The notes: a model not told the origin generated them from the letters alone. A DNA stretch of 64,000 bases from CAYTID01 sp964437735 (GCA_964437735.1 CAYTID010000004.1:1-64000), one strand, 5' to 3'; numbered from the stretch's first letter, positions 42,513-49,979 are shown. A program made the numbers and translations.

Positions 42513-43808
42513 ATGGGACAAGATATTTCAATAAAAGTCGGAGTTGAAAGGTGTCTGGATTGCGGACATAAATGGATTGATTATTCCAATTCAAGGGAAT
42601 GTTGTTATATGTGTGGGCGGAAAAATTACTCTGATACGCTTTCACTCGAGAACATAAAAAAAGCAATATCTTCACTGCGGAGCGAAAAAAATTACATTGA
42701 TAAAAACACCAAGCGGGTTGCTGTACTTAAGCAAAGGTATCGCGAGACGGCAGATTTATACATGGCGCGCGCTAAAGATATTTACGGAAAAATACAACCC
42801 CTCTACGAAAAAGGAGATGTATCCGACCGGATGGTTGATCAACTGATAATGTGTTTTCGGTTATTCTCAGAAGTCGGATTGAATAAATCTGCGGCAAGTT
42901 GTGCGTATATGATTGCAACAGCCTACACTAACCGGGGAGTAGAAAAAGAAGTACAATCTATTGATGATCTTGCCGATTTAATTGTAGCCCGACAATGGTT
43001 TTTACGTTTAGAAGCGAAGGAGTGGGAAGGGGCAATAAACCTTCATATCGGCGAGAAGGCAATGGCGACAATTGGAACAGATCCTGTTTTGCTTCAGACT
43101 ATGATGCAAATTGGACTGTGGCATTTTTACCGGGCAAGAAATTATTATTACGATAGAAATATGCCGCAACTTGTTGAAAGAATACAGTTTGATATTGATC
43201 AAACCACTAAACTTCTTTCTTCATATACGCGTGGTTTATCGGAAATTGAGGCAGCAAAAATTTCCGCGGCCGGAAATGAAAACCAGGGAAACGAAATCAG
43301 GAAAGGTTTGGAAGCTCTGGGGGTTTCAATAAATTTTGGATTAGAATCGTTCGGCGAACAAATCGAGAGATTTGGAGGAAGTTTAAACCGGGCTTTAAAA
43401 GGAACTGCCGGATTAATTAGCGCGAGCATGAGTTATTCGGCTTATGCGTTGAGTTCCGCCACAGGAAGACCGAACAAAATTCTTAAAGACGGTATTATTG
43501 ATATTGGAAAAATGATTAATACAAGTGTCCACGCCCTCCCTGAAGCATATTCAAAACCGGTTAACGATCTTGGAAATAAAGTAGCAAAAAGCACCGCAAA
43601 CAAAGGTATCATCCGAAAAGTAATCTCTGACGAAAAATTTCAGCAATTACGCAATATGGTAATGCCCGAAACGGAAGATGCTTTGAAAAGTCTAATTGAA
43701 CTCGAACAGCCATCCGAAAAGACTCCGGATAGTTTAATGGATACTCTTGTAACCGAGGGGATGGATTCAGTTCTTGAACAAATTAAACACCGCAGACCAC
43801 ATAATTAA
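42513..43808 (+). CDS. Zinc-ribbon helical protein of unknown function (second gene of a pair)
   Basis: It has 431 residues and no recognised family. The N-terminus is a zinc ribbon (CLDCGHKW and CCYMCGRKN: C14, C17, C31, C34). Residues 45-230 are helical and may be TPR-like (DRMVDQLIMCFRLF, MQIGLWHFYRARNYYYD). A glycine- and alanine-rich segment near 290-310 (RALKGTAGLISASMSYSAY) may touch a membrane. The C-terminus is charged and helical. The gene follows the SHOCT-like protein by 13 bases and has its own AAAAGGATAA site. The zinc ribbon suggests nucleic-acid or protein contact; I do not assign a role. Confidence 0.65.
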   Translation: MGQDISIKVGVERCLDCGHKWIDYSNSRECCYMCGRKNYSDTLSLENIKKAISSLRSEKNYIDKNTKRVAVLKQRYRETADLYMARAKDIYGKIQPLYEKGDVSDRMVDQLIMCFRLFSEVGLNKSAASCAYMIATAYTNRGVEKEVQSIDDLADLIVARQWFLRLEAKEWEGAINLHIGEKAMATIGTDPVLLQTMMQIGLWHFYRARNYYYDRNMPQLVERIQFDIDQTTKLLSSYTRGLSEIEAAKISAAGNENQGNEIRKGLEALGVSINFGLESFGEQIERFGGSLNRALKGTAGLISASMSYSAYALSSATGRPNKILKDGIIDIGKMINTSVHALPEAYSKPVNDLGNKVAKSTANKGIIRKVISDEKFQQLRNMVMPETEDALKSLIELEQPSEKTPDSLMDTLVTEGMDSVLEQIKHRRPHN

Positions 43809-43829
43809 CCCGACAGAAAGGATTGTGTA

Positions 43830-44183
43830 ATGAATAAAATAGGACATGTTGAATTTCCGTCAACGGATTTTAAATCTACAAAAAAATTTTTTGGAAAATT
43901 ATTTGGTTGGAAATTCCAAATAGTGAAAAATTGGGATTACATGCTTTACTATGCTCCAAAACCTCCTCACGGAGGATTCTATTTGATAAAAAAAATGCCC
44001 AAAGCCCAAACGGTTATTCCCTACATAGAAGTAAAAAACATAGAAAAAAAATTAGAAGAAATAATAAAGCTTAAAGGGAAAATAATCGTTAAGAAATCAC
44101 CGATAGGCAAGTGGGGATGGTGGGCAAAGTTTGCAACACCGGACGGCTGCCATGTTGCCTTATGGGAAAACGTTAAAAAATAG
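43830..44183 (+). CDS. VOC family protein
   Basis: A single-domain vicinal-oxygen-chelate protein of 117 residues. Text is GHVEFPSTDFKSTKKFFGKLFGWKF at the start and FATPDGCHVALWEN at the end, with the typical histidine (GHVEF) and glutamate (WEN) metal-ligand positions present. Similar proteins are often annotated as glyoxalase-like or antibiotic-resistance-type dioxygenases, but the substrate is unknown. It follows the zinc-ribbon gene by 21 bases and has a GAAAGGA ribosome binding site, so it may share that transcript. Confidence 0.82.
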   Translation: MNKIGHVEFPSTDFKSTKKFFGKLFGWKFQIVKNWDYMLYYAPKPPHGGFYLIKKMPKAQTVIPYIEVKNIEKKLEEIIKLKGKIIVKKSPIGKWGWWAKFATPDGCHVALWENVKK

Positions 44184-44228
44184 ATATTAATTCTTTAAGT
44201 ATAATCAACTGAAAATTTATTTCCGACA

Positions 44229-44257
44229 TTGATATTCATTGTTGTGTTTTGTATATT
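44229..44257 (+). promoter_or_regulatory. Predicted promoter of the ArsR/SmtB-ATPase operon
   Basis: TTGATA at 44229-44234, a 17-base spacer and TATATT at 44252-44257 fit a sigma-70 promoter. The -10 touches the first operator-like palindrome at 44257, and the regulator ATG follows at 44285. Confidence 0.5.
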
Positions 44258-44280
44258 CAATTGAATGATTGCTCAATTGA
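44257..44280. promoter_or_regulatory. Predicted ArsR/SmtB operator, two TCAATTGA boxes
   Basis: The palindrome TCAATTGA occurs at 44257-44264 and 44273-44280, separated by 8 bases; ATTCAATTGAAT (44255-44266) is a longer perfect palindrome. The boxes overlap the -10 and the start site, just before the regulator gene, so binding of the metal-free repressor would block initiation. Confidence 0.55.
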
Positions 44281-44284
44281 TATT

Positions 44285-44653
44285 ATGAAAAATAGCCATT
44301 TTAAATTTGTGCCGGTTTGTAAAATTGGAATAGTGCACGTAGACAGGGTTAAATCAGCCCATAAGTTAATCAGTAATGAAAGAAATACTTCCTCCGCATC
44401 GGATATATTTAAAATTCTCGGCGACCCTACCCGATTAAAAATTGTTATCGCTTTGAAAAAAGAAGAACTGTGCGTCTGTGATATTGCAGCCATGCTGAAC
44501 CTTACCGAATCCGCAATATCGCATCAACTGAGATTCCTGAAAAATTTTCGAATAGTTAGGCATCGTCGCGAAGGGAAAATGGTATACTATTCTTTGGACG
44601 ATAAACATATTGAGGATCTGGTTAAGGCTGTTTTGAAACACGTTAAGGAATAA
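44285..44653 (+). CDS. ArsR/SmtB family metal-responsive repressor
   Basis: The ATG at 44285 is chosen because earlier starts would lie inside the operator and promoter. From there it has 122 residues with a winged-helix core: GDPTRLKIVIALKKEELCVCDIA and NLTESAISHQLRFLKN. Metal sites are visible: C12 in PVCKIGIVHVD and CVC at 63-65 suggest a CadC-like alpha3 site, and D106-x-H108, H119 and E122 have exactly the spacing of the SmtB alpha5 zinc site. Both sites together suggest Zn, Cd or Pb sensing. It sits 4 bases upstream of the P-type ATPase gene and probably represses both. Confidence 0.87.
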   Translation: MKNSHFKFVPVCKIGIVHVDRVKSAHKLISNERNTSSASDIFKILGDPTRLKIVIALKKEELCVCDIAAMLNLTESAISHQLRFLKNFRIVRHRREGKMVYYSLDDKHIEDLVKAVLKHVKE

Positions 44654-44657
44654 GCCG

Positions 44658-46766
44658 ATGAAAGAAAAATCGAAACAAACAGTATATTTTGTAGAGGGAA
44701 TTTGCTGTGTGGAAGACGAATTCATACTGAAAAAAAAATTAAATGGCGTTGCCGGAGTTAAAGACCACCATTTTAATTTAATCACGAAAAAATTAAGCGT
44801 GTTACAAACTTGTCCAGACCAACAAATTATCGAAACATTAAAAAAAGCAGGTTTTTCGGCAACCACACTTGATAACGTAGAGAACTATGAGATTAAAACA
44901 GCCGAATGGAAAAAATATATATTTTTATTGTTATCCGGGTCTTTATTATTAACCGGACTTATACTTAATAATTTGAAATTCTCTGAAAATGTTCTGCTCG
45001 TATTTTTTGCTCTGTCTGCTATTGTTGGAGGCTGGAAGATAGCAATAAAAGGAATAAAATCTGTTATCAGCATGGCGCTTGATATGAATTTCTTAATGTT
45101 TGTGGCAGCAATCGGGGGATTTATAATAGGCGAATATGCTGAGGCTGCGGCGGTGATTTTTATGTTTTCAATCGCCCTTTACCTTGAGTCATTAAGCTTA
45201 GAAAGAACCCGAAAAGCAATTCGATCGTTAATGAATTTATCTCCAACGACTGCTTATGTTAAAGAAAGAGGATCTGAAATATTAAAGCCGGTAAAAAATA
45301 TTAAAACCGGAGAGATGATAAAGATTAGGCCCGGTGAACAGATATCGTTGGACGGTATAATAACCAATGGGATATCTTCAATCAACGAATCATTGATTAC
45401 AGGCGAATCATCGCCAGTTTTGAAACAAGAAGGGGATCAAGTTTTTGCCGGAACAATAAACTTACGAGGATCTTTCGAATTCAAAGTAGTAAAAGAATAC
45501 CACGATACAATGTTATCAAAAATTGTAGAGATGATCGAAAAAGGACAAAGCGAAAAAGCCGATAGCCAAACATTTATTGAAAAATTTTCAAAAATTTATA
45601 CGCCGGCAGTGACAATAATAGCAATTCTAATCGCTGTAATACCTCCACTTTTTTTCTCGGCTCCGTTTGAAGAGTGGTTTTATAGATCACTCGTTATGCT
45701 GGTTATTGCGTGTCCGTGTGCCTTGGTGATTTCGACGCCCGTAACAATAGTAACCGGGATAACTCAAGCTGCCCGCAATGGTGTGCTGATTAAGGGGGGT
45801 AAATATCTTGAAGCGATCGGAAAACAAGAGATATTCGCAATTGATAAAACCGGGACATTAACGGAAGGAAGACCTAAACTTCAGGAAATAATAACGTTAA
45901 ATTCATCCGCAGTCGAGAAAATTTTACAGATTGCGGCAGCAATCGAAAATCATTCCGAACACCCCTTAGCTGAAGCAGTAGAAATAAAAGCGGTTGAGGC
46001 AGGTATTTCATTCAGAGATATTGAGGTTAAAAATTTTCTCTCTTTTCCCGGAAGAGGAATTACTGCTCAGATCGGTGATAAAATTTATATGCTCGGAAAT
46101 CATCTGTTTTGTGAAGAGAACAATTTATGTAGTGCCGATATTGAAAATATTTTGGAAAAACTCGAGTCGGAAGGAAAAACCGTAATAGTTGTCATTGAAA
46201 ACGAAATACCCATGGGAATAATTTCTTTCATTGATGTTGCGCGCGAAGAGAGTAAAAAGGCCATTCATGAACTAAAGCAAATCGGAATAAAAAATATTTT
46301 AATGATTACAGGTGATAACGAGAAAATTGCAAATACCGTTGCAAAGGAAATCGGTATCGATAAAATTAATGCCGGATTAATGCCGGAAGAAAAACTTAAT
46401 ATTGTTCTGAAGCTGAAAGAACAAAACAACCGTGTTTGTGTGATTGGGGACGGTGTAAATGATGCCCCGGCGCTGGCCGCTTCGACAGTAGGGATCGCAA
46501 TGGGATCGATTGGTACAGACGTCGCGATAGAAACCTCAAATATAGTATTGCATTCTGAAAATCTCATGAAAGTTGTGGATACGATAAAATTATCAAAAAA
46601 AACCAATAAAATATTAAAACAAAATATTGTATTAGCACTAATTACAAAGGGAGTTTTTTTGATATTAGGAGCCTTTGGATTAGCAACATTGTGGATGGCT
46701 ATCTTAGCAGATGACGGGGCTGCGATAGCGGTAATATTTAACGGACTGAGACTCCTTAAAAAATAA
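44658..46766 (+). CDS. Zn/Cd/Pb-transporting P1B-type ATPase
   Basis: This heavy-metal efflux ATPase (ZntA/CadA group) has 702 residues. Seen: an N-terminal HMA-like domain whose metal site is GICCVEDE (paired cysteines plus acidic residues) in place of GMTCxxC; the membrane motif IACPCALVIST near residue 350; the phosphorylation motif DKTGTLTEG near 395; HP in ENHSEHPLAEAVE; and GDGVNDAPALAAS near 600. The lysine in TNKILKQNIVLALITKGVF and the aspartate in LWMAILADDGAA fit the Zn/Cd subgroup. It is cotranscribed with the ArsR/SmtB repressor, so metal excess should induce it. The exact metal is inferred. Confidence 0.93.
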   Translation: MKEKSKQTVYFVEGICCVEDEFILKKKLNGVAGVKDHHFNLITKKLSVLQTCPDQQIIETLKKAGFSATTLDNVENYEIKTAEWKKYIFLLLSGSLLLTGLILNNLKFSENVLLVFFALSAIVGGWKIAIKGIKSVISMALDMNFLMFVAAIGGFIIGEYAEAAAVIFMFSIALYLESLSLERTRKAIRSLMNLSPTTAYVKERGSEILKPVKNIKTGEMIKIRPGEQISLDGIITNGISSINESLITGESSPVLKQEGDQVFAGTINLRGSFEFKVVKEYHDTMLSKIVEMIEKGQSEKADSQTFIEKFSKIYTPAVTIIAILIAVIPPLFFSAPFEEWFYRSLVMLVIACPCALVISTPVTIVTGITQAARNGVLIKGGKYLEAIGKQEIFAIDKTGTLTEGRPKLQEIITLNSSAVEKILQIAAAIENHSEHPLAEAVEIKAVEAGISFRDIEVKNFLSFPGRGITAQIGDKIYMLGNHLFCEENNLCSADIENILEKLESEGKTVIVVIENEIPMGIISFIDVAREESKKAIHELKQIGIKNILMITGDNEKIANTVAKEIGIDKINAGLMPEEKLNIVLKLKEQNNRVCVIGDGVNDAPALAASTVGIAMGSIGTDVAIETSNIVLHSENLMKVVDTIKLSKKTNKILKQNIVLALITKGVFLILGAFGLATLWMAILADDGAAIAVIFNGLRLLKK

Positions 46767-46777
46767 TTTTGTAAAAC

Positions 46778-46806
46778 TTGCTTTTGTTTTTTATTATTCA
46801 TATACT
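46778..46806 (+). promoter_or_regulatory. Predicted promoter of the TetR regulator
   Basis: TTGCTT at 46778-46783, a 17-base spacer and TATACT at 46801-46806 form a sigma-70-type promoter ahead of the TetR gene at 46867. Confidence 0.45.
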
Positions 46807-46819
46807 ATAGCCAAAATAA

Positions 46820-46832
46820 TGACCAATAGTCA
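46820..46832. promoter_or_regulatory. Predicted TetR operator
   Basis: TGACCAATAGTCA is an inverted repeat of TGAC/GTCA with five bases between, a form common for AcrR/FadR-type TetR proteins. It lies just downstream of the predicted promoter and before the TetR gene, which fits autorepression. Confidence 0.5.
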
Positions 46833-46866
46833 GTTTATTTGTAACAGTCAGAACAGAGTATAAAAA

Positions 46867-47532
46867 ATGGGTATTTCAGAGAGAAAAGAGAGAGAAAAAG
46901 AATTTCGGCGGGAATCCATCCTTGATGCTGCGGAAAAAATATTTTTTGAAAAAGGATTAGTAGCAACGACAATCGATGAAATAGCTCAGGGTGCTGAAAT
47001 TAGTAAGGGGACGATTTATCTTTACTATAAAAGCAAAGATGATATATATCTTGGAATATTATGCCGTGGTTTTGATCTGCTGGCAATAAAATTGCGTGAT
47101 GCAGTGAAGGGTCCTGATTCCACACTCAAAAAACTTGATAACATAGGTTCGGCGTATGTAAATTTTTCCGAAACTCATAAAAATTATTTTAGGATGTTCT
47201 CTTATCTTGATAATCCCCAGTTTCATAGTATGGCTTCTGAAGAATTGTTAATTGCGGGGAACCAAAAAAGCTTGATGGCATGGGAAATCATAATTGAAAT
47301 CATTAAGCAGGGGATAGCAGATAAAACATTTAAAGAAGATATCGATCCAACAGAGATGGCGATCATTCTTTGGTCTAATGCAACCGCATTAATTAAGCTA
47401 AAAGATAGGAACGACCACCTTTGGCTGAGTAACATAAATGTGGACATTGAGGAAATATTAACTAAGTCGAATAAAATGCTTGTAATGGAAATGCTAAATA
47501 AAAAATTTAAAAACAAAAAAAATAATAACTAA
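46867..47532 (+). CDS. TetR/AcrR family transcriptional regulator
   Basis: It has 221 residues. The N-terminal helix-turn-helix is typical: ESILDAAEKIFFEKGLVATTIDEIAQGAEISKGTIYLYYKSKDDIY. The C-terminal ligand domain is helical, with NYFRMFSYLDNPQFHSM and DPTEMAIILWSNATALIKL, a pattern common to TetR proteins with a hydrophobic ligand. The target beyond itself is unknown; the gene 8 bases downstream encodes a small membrane protein that is probably coregulated. A possible operator lies upstream at 46820. Confidence 0.88.
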   Translation: MGISERKEREKEFRRESILDAAEKIFFEKGLVATTIDEIAQGAEISKGTIYLYYKSKDDIYLGILCRGFDLLAIKLRDAVKGPDSTLKKLDNIGSAYVNFSETHKNYFRMFSYLDNPQFHSMASEELLIAGNQKSLMAWEIIIEIIKQGIADKTFKEDIDPTEMAIILWSNATALIKLKDRNDHLWLSNINVDIEEILTKSNKMLVMEMLNKKFKNKKNNN

Positions 47533-47540
47533 AAAATATT

Positions 47541-47729
47541 ATGAAATCTATATTGTGGACATTAATCGGAGTCGGTATCGGATTTTCCTTATCGTATATG
47601 TTATTAAATAAAAAAGAAGAGGAAGAAGCAGCAACTTTGCCCCTCTTTGTTTTTCAAAAACCCAAAGGTTCGATAAATGATGAAGTATTCGCGGGTGTTA
47701 AAGAAAACGAAAACGAAACTTGGCTATAA
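47541..47729 (+). CDS. Small single-span membrane protein
   Basis: It has 62 residues: one hydrophobic helix (ILWTLIGVGIGFSLSYMLL), a KKEEEEA linker and a polar tail. It starts 8 bases after the TetR gene, so it is probably in the same transcript. No family is recognised. Its last bases overlap the end of the minus-strand microprotein gene at 47724. The ribosome binding site is weak, so translation may depend on the upstream gene. Confidence 0.5.
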   Translation: MKSILWTLIGVGIGFSLSYMLLNKKEEEEAATLPLFVFQKPKGSINDEVFAGVKENENETWL

Positions 47730-47843
47730 ATTAAATTGATCTATAATGGTTCGGTAGGTTCCCAACAACAAAAATCCAGATATAAATAGAGCAACGAACC
47801 ACCAGAACACCTCGCTTAATTTTGCCGTTATTATTGTTAACAT
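47724..47843 (-). CDS. 39-residue membrane microprotein
   Basis: Reading the minus strand from ATG 47843 gives 39 residues, one hydrophobic helix (VFWWFVALFISGFLLLG) and a short polar tail, with stop at 47724-47726. AAAGGA lies 6 bases before the ATG. A sigma-70-type promoter (TTGACT-17-TACATT, 47869-47897 on the minus strand) points to it. This combination supports a real gene although it is short. The function is unknown; size and layout resemble accessory subunits of membrane enzymes. Confidence 0.5.
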   Translation of the reverse strand: MLTIITAKLSEVFWWFVALFISGFLLLGTYRTIIDQFNL

Positions 47844-47868
47844 AACTTATCCTTTTTGTTACTACTTT

Positions 47869-47897
47869 AATGTAATTAGAAATGTGACATAAGTCAA
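47869..47897 (-). promoter_or_regulatory. Predicted promoter of the 39-residue microprotein
   Basis: On the minus strand TTGACT (47892-47897) is followed after 17 bases by TACATT (47869-47874). The -35 overlaps the palindrome at 47885-47896. Confidence 0.45.
47885..47896. promoter_or_regulatory. CRP/FNR-like palindrome between divergent small genes
   Basis: TGACATAAGTCA is a perfect TGAC/GTCA inverted repeat with four bases between, within TGTGACATAAGTCAAAT, which resembles CRP/FNR-family sites. It lies between the two divergent small membrane protein genes, 18 bases before the plus-strand ATG and over the minus-strand -35, so a bound regulator could affect both. Confidence 0.4.
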
Positions 47898-47914
47898 ATC
47901 TTTTTTTTAAAAAT

Positions 47915-48136
47915 ATGGCATTAGGGGATAAATTCATTTTAATCGTTATTGTATTAATTTCGCTGATTTCTTTTATATGGTCTGTTTTTTCTTTCACCAA
48001 ATCAATAAAATCAGCGAAAAAAAACGATGAAGGGCTTAGCATGTTTTTCTGGGCTGTTGGCGGATTCTTGGGATTAATTATTGCAGGCTTGGGAACGGCA
48101 TATTTAATAATTCCTATCCTTCTACACTATGTTTAA
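47915..48136 (+). CDS. Small two-span membrane protein
   Basis: It has 73 residues with two hydrophobic helices (FILIVIVLISLISFIWSVF and AVGGFLGLIIAGLGTAYLII) joined by a charged loop (KSIKSAKKNDEG), so a hairpin in the inner membrane. No family is recognised. The ribosome binding site is poor; the start could be ATG 47915 only, since no better one follows. It is divergent from the 39-residue gene and precedes rplU. Confidence 0.55.
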   Translation: MALGDKFILIVIVLISLISFIWSVFSFTKSIKSAKKNDEGLSMFFWAVGGFLGLIIAGLGTAYLIIPILLHYV

Positions 48137-48161
48137 TAAATAAATCAGTAAATCTAAAAAA

Positions 48162-48190
48162 TTGACTTTGTATAGAAAAATTTGTATTTT
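48162..48190 (+). promoter_or_regulatory. Predicted rplU-rpmA promoter
   Basis: TTGACT (48162-48167), a 17-base spacer and TATTTT (48185-48190) lie about 45 bases before the rplU ATG. Confidence 0.45.
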
Positions 48191-48237
48191 GATCTACAAT
48201 TTTATTGTTTTTTCACTAAATTTGGAGAATTTCAAGC

Positions 48238-48546
48238 ATGTTTGCAGTTGTTGATATTGCTGGACAACAATTTAAGGTGAGCCAGACGGCGAAAATATAC
48301 GTACCAAAATTAAATACGGAAATCGGTGGCACGGTTAAATTTGATAAGATATTATTACTCAGCGATGAGAAAGAAGTAAAAATCGGCAATCCTACATTAA
48401 AAGGAATTTCAGTAGAAGCCAAAGTGCTTTCTCATGAAAAAGACGATACAGTCATCGTTTTTAAGAAAAAGAAAAGAAAAGGCTATCGGGTTCGCCGGGG
48501 ACATCGGCAACCTTATACAAAGCTTGAAATTACAAAAATCGGATAA
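48238..48546 (+). CDS. rplU: 50S ribosomal protein L21
   Basis: A primary ribosomal protein that binds 23S rRNA. It has 102 residues, standard length, with MFAVVDIAGQQFKVSQT at the start, LLLSDEKEVKIGNP in the middle and KKKRKGYRVRRGHRQPYTKLEI at the end, the typical basic C-terminus. It is followed by rpmA after 12 bases, the conserved rplU-rpmA order. Confidence 0.95.
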   Translation: MFAVVDIAGQQFKVSQTAKIYVPKLNTEIGGTVKFDKILLLSDEKEVKIGNPTLKGISVEAKVLSHEKDDTVIVFKKKKRKGYRVRRGHRQPYTKLEITKIG

Positions 48547-48558
48547 GGAGTATTTAGT

Positions 48559-48813
48559 ATGGCACATAAAAAAGGCGGCGGTAGTTCCAGAAACGGTCGC
48601 GACAGTAACGCACAGCGTTTAGGAGTAAAAAGGTTCGGCGGACAAACCGTTACAGCCGGAAGTATTATCGTCCGACAGCGTGGCACAAAATTTTTACCCG
48701 GTCAAAATGTTGGCGTGGGTTCTGACGATACATTGTTTGCAGTTGCAAATGGAGTCGTCAAATTTGAACGTTCAGGAAAATCAAGAAAAAAAGTTAGTAT
48801 CATTCCTGCCTGA
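48559..48813 (+). CDS. rpmA: 50S ribosomal protein L27
   Basis: This ribosomal protein lies near the peptidyl transferase centre. It has 84 residues: MAHKKGGGSSRNGRDSNAQR at the N-terminus, RFGGQTVTAGSIIVRQRGTK in the middle and a basic tail. The N-terminus begins directly at the mature AHKK form without the extension cleaved in Firmicutes. A GGAG site precedes the ATG, and a terminator follows at 48842. Confidence 0.95.
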   Translation: MAHKKGGGSSRNGRDSNAQRLGVKRFGGQTVTAGSIIVRQRGTKFLPGQNVGVGSDDTLFAVANGVVKFERSGKSRKKVSIIPA

Positions 48814-48841
48814 TCATCAATTAGGAAAAGTTCTTTTACAT

Positions 48842-48886
48842 ATACCCGTTCATAAAATCGCAGATGGTTTTATACGGGTATTTTTG
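48842..48886 (+). terminator. Terminator after rpmA
   Basis: ATACCCGT at 48842-48849 pairs with ACGGGTAT at 48874-48881, extended imperfectly by ATAAAA and TTTTAT, and a T run follows. Confidence 0.65.
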
Positions 48887-48947
48887 TTTCGATAATGAAA
48901 TAATAATTCACAGTTCTTAATTAATTAAATCAATTTTGGAGGATACA

Positions 48948-49898
48948 ATGAAAATCGCAGTAATTGGTGGTGGTAATATCGGTGGTGTGCTAGTACAGGA
49001 AATCGTGCGACGTCGGCTGGCTCGCCATGTTGGGTTGGTTGATGTGAAAGGACCCGATCTATCTAAAGGTAAATGTCTTGATATTGCAGAGGGTTTACCT
49101 ATAGTTTCATCAGATGTTGTAATCGAAGGATCTAAGGAATACGACGTTATTGAAGGTGCGGATTTGGTTATTAACACAGCTGGCGTACCGCGCGCTGCCA
49201 GACCGGACGGCACAATTCCCACAAGGGAAGAATTATTGGCTACTAATTTAAAAATCACAGACGCAGTGAGCGAAGGGATTTCAAAATTCTGTCCGAAGGC
49301 AATTATCATTTCTGTTGCCAATCCTTTGGACGCTATCGTTTATCGCTTATCCATGAATTTAAAACCTGCACGTGAACGCTTGATGGGTATGGCCGGAGTT
49401 TTAGATTCTTCACGTTACAGATATTTCATAGCAAACGAAGCTGGCGTAAGTGTTGAGAATGTAGAAGCTATGGTTCTTGGCGGGCATGGTGATGATATGT
49501 TGCCGATTCGTTCGGCTTGCCGTATAGCCGGAATGCCGGTGGAAAAATTCATCTCAGCTGAAAAATTAGATGCCATTGAAGCGCGCACACGTCAGGCCGG
49601 CGGTGAGGTTGTTAAGTTATTGGGCAGCGGTTCAGCATTTGTCTCTCCGTCATGGGCGGCGTTGGAAATGGCTGAAGCAATTATTTTTGATAAGAAAAAG
49701 ATTATGCCGGTCTGCACACTTCTAAAGAGTGAGTACGGTATTGATGGTTTATTTATAGGCGTGCCGGTTATTTTGGGCGCAAAAGGGATTGAAAAAATCA
49801 TTACTATGGATTTGACCGACACGGAAAAAGAAGCATTTGCCAAGTCCGTTGCATCAGTAAAGAAATCGAGCGATGAAGTTCTGACCCTTTCGAAGTAA
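48948..49898 (+). CDS. mdh: Malate dehydrogenase (LDH-like type)
   Basis: It interconverts malate and oxaloacetate with NAD in the TCA cycle. ATG 48948 is chosen because TTGGAGGATACA upstream contains its GGAGG site. It has about 316 residues: the Rossmann motif MKIAVIGGGNIGGVLVQEI, the substrate-specificity arginine in NTAGVPRAARPDG, VANPLDAIVY, the catalytic histidine in VLGGHGDDMLPI near residue 180, and GVPVILGAKGIEKII at the end. The mobile loop between AGVPR and REELL is about five residues longer than in the common form (ARPDGTIPT). A terminator hairpin follows at 49947. Confidence 0.92.
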   Translation: MKIAVIGGGNIGGVLVQEIVRRRLARHVGLVDVKGPDLSKGKCLDIAEGLPIVSSDVVIEGSKEYDVIEGADLVINTAGVPRAARPDGTIPTREELLATNLKITDAVSEGISKFCPKAIIISVANPLDAIVYRLSMNLKPARERLMGMAGVLDSSRYRYFIANEAGVSVENVEAMVLGGHGDDMLPIRSACRIAGMPVEKFISAEKLDAIEARTRQAGGEVVKLLGSGSAFVSPSWAALEMAEAIIFDKKKIMPVCTLLKSEYGIDGLFIGVPVILGAKGIEKIITMDLTDTEKEAFAKSVASVKKSSDEVLTLSK

Positions 49899-49946
49899 AT
49901 CAATCCACAGCAATTGCGGCAATAGCCGGGATATTGAAATATGTTT

Positions 49947-49979
49947 AAGCCATTCTGAGACCTCTCAGAATGGCTTTTT
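49947..49979 (+). terminator. Rho-independent terminator after mdh
   Basis: AAGCCATTCTGAGA and TCTCAGAATGGCTT form a strong stem around a very small loop, followed by a T run. Confidence 0.8.

Noticed and set aside
46265..46801. Long minus-strand open frame opposite the end of the P-type ATPase
   Set aside because: It lies entirely antisense to conserved ATPase motifs and is explained by codon composition.
47731..48042. Longer minus-strand frame overlapping both small membrane proteins
   Set aside because: Its codons run across the palindrome and the promoter and it gives no sensible protein; the 39-residue frame is the better call.
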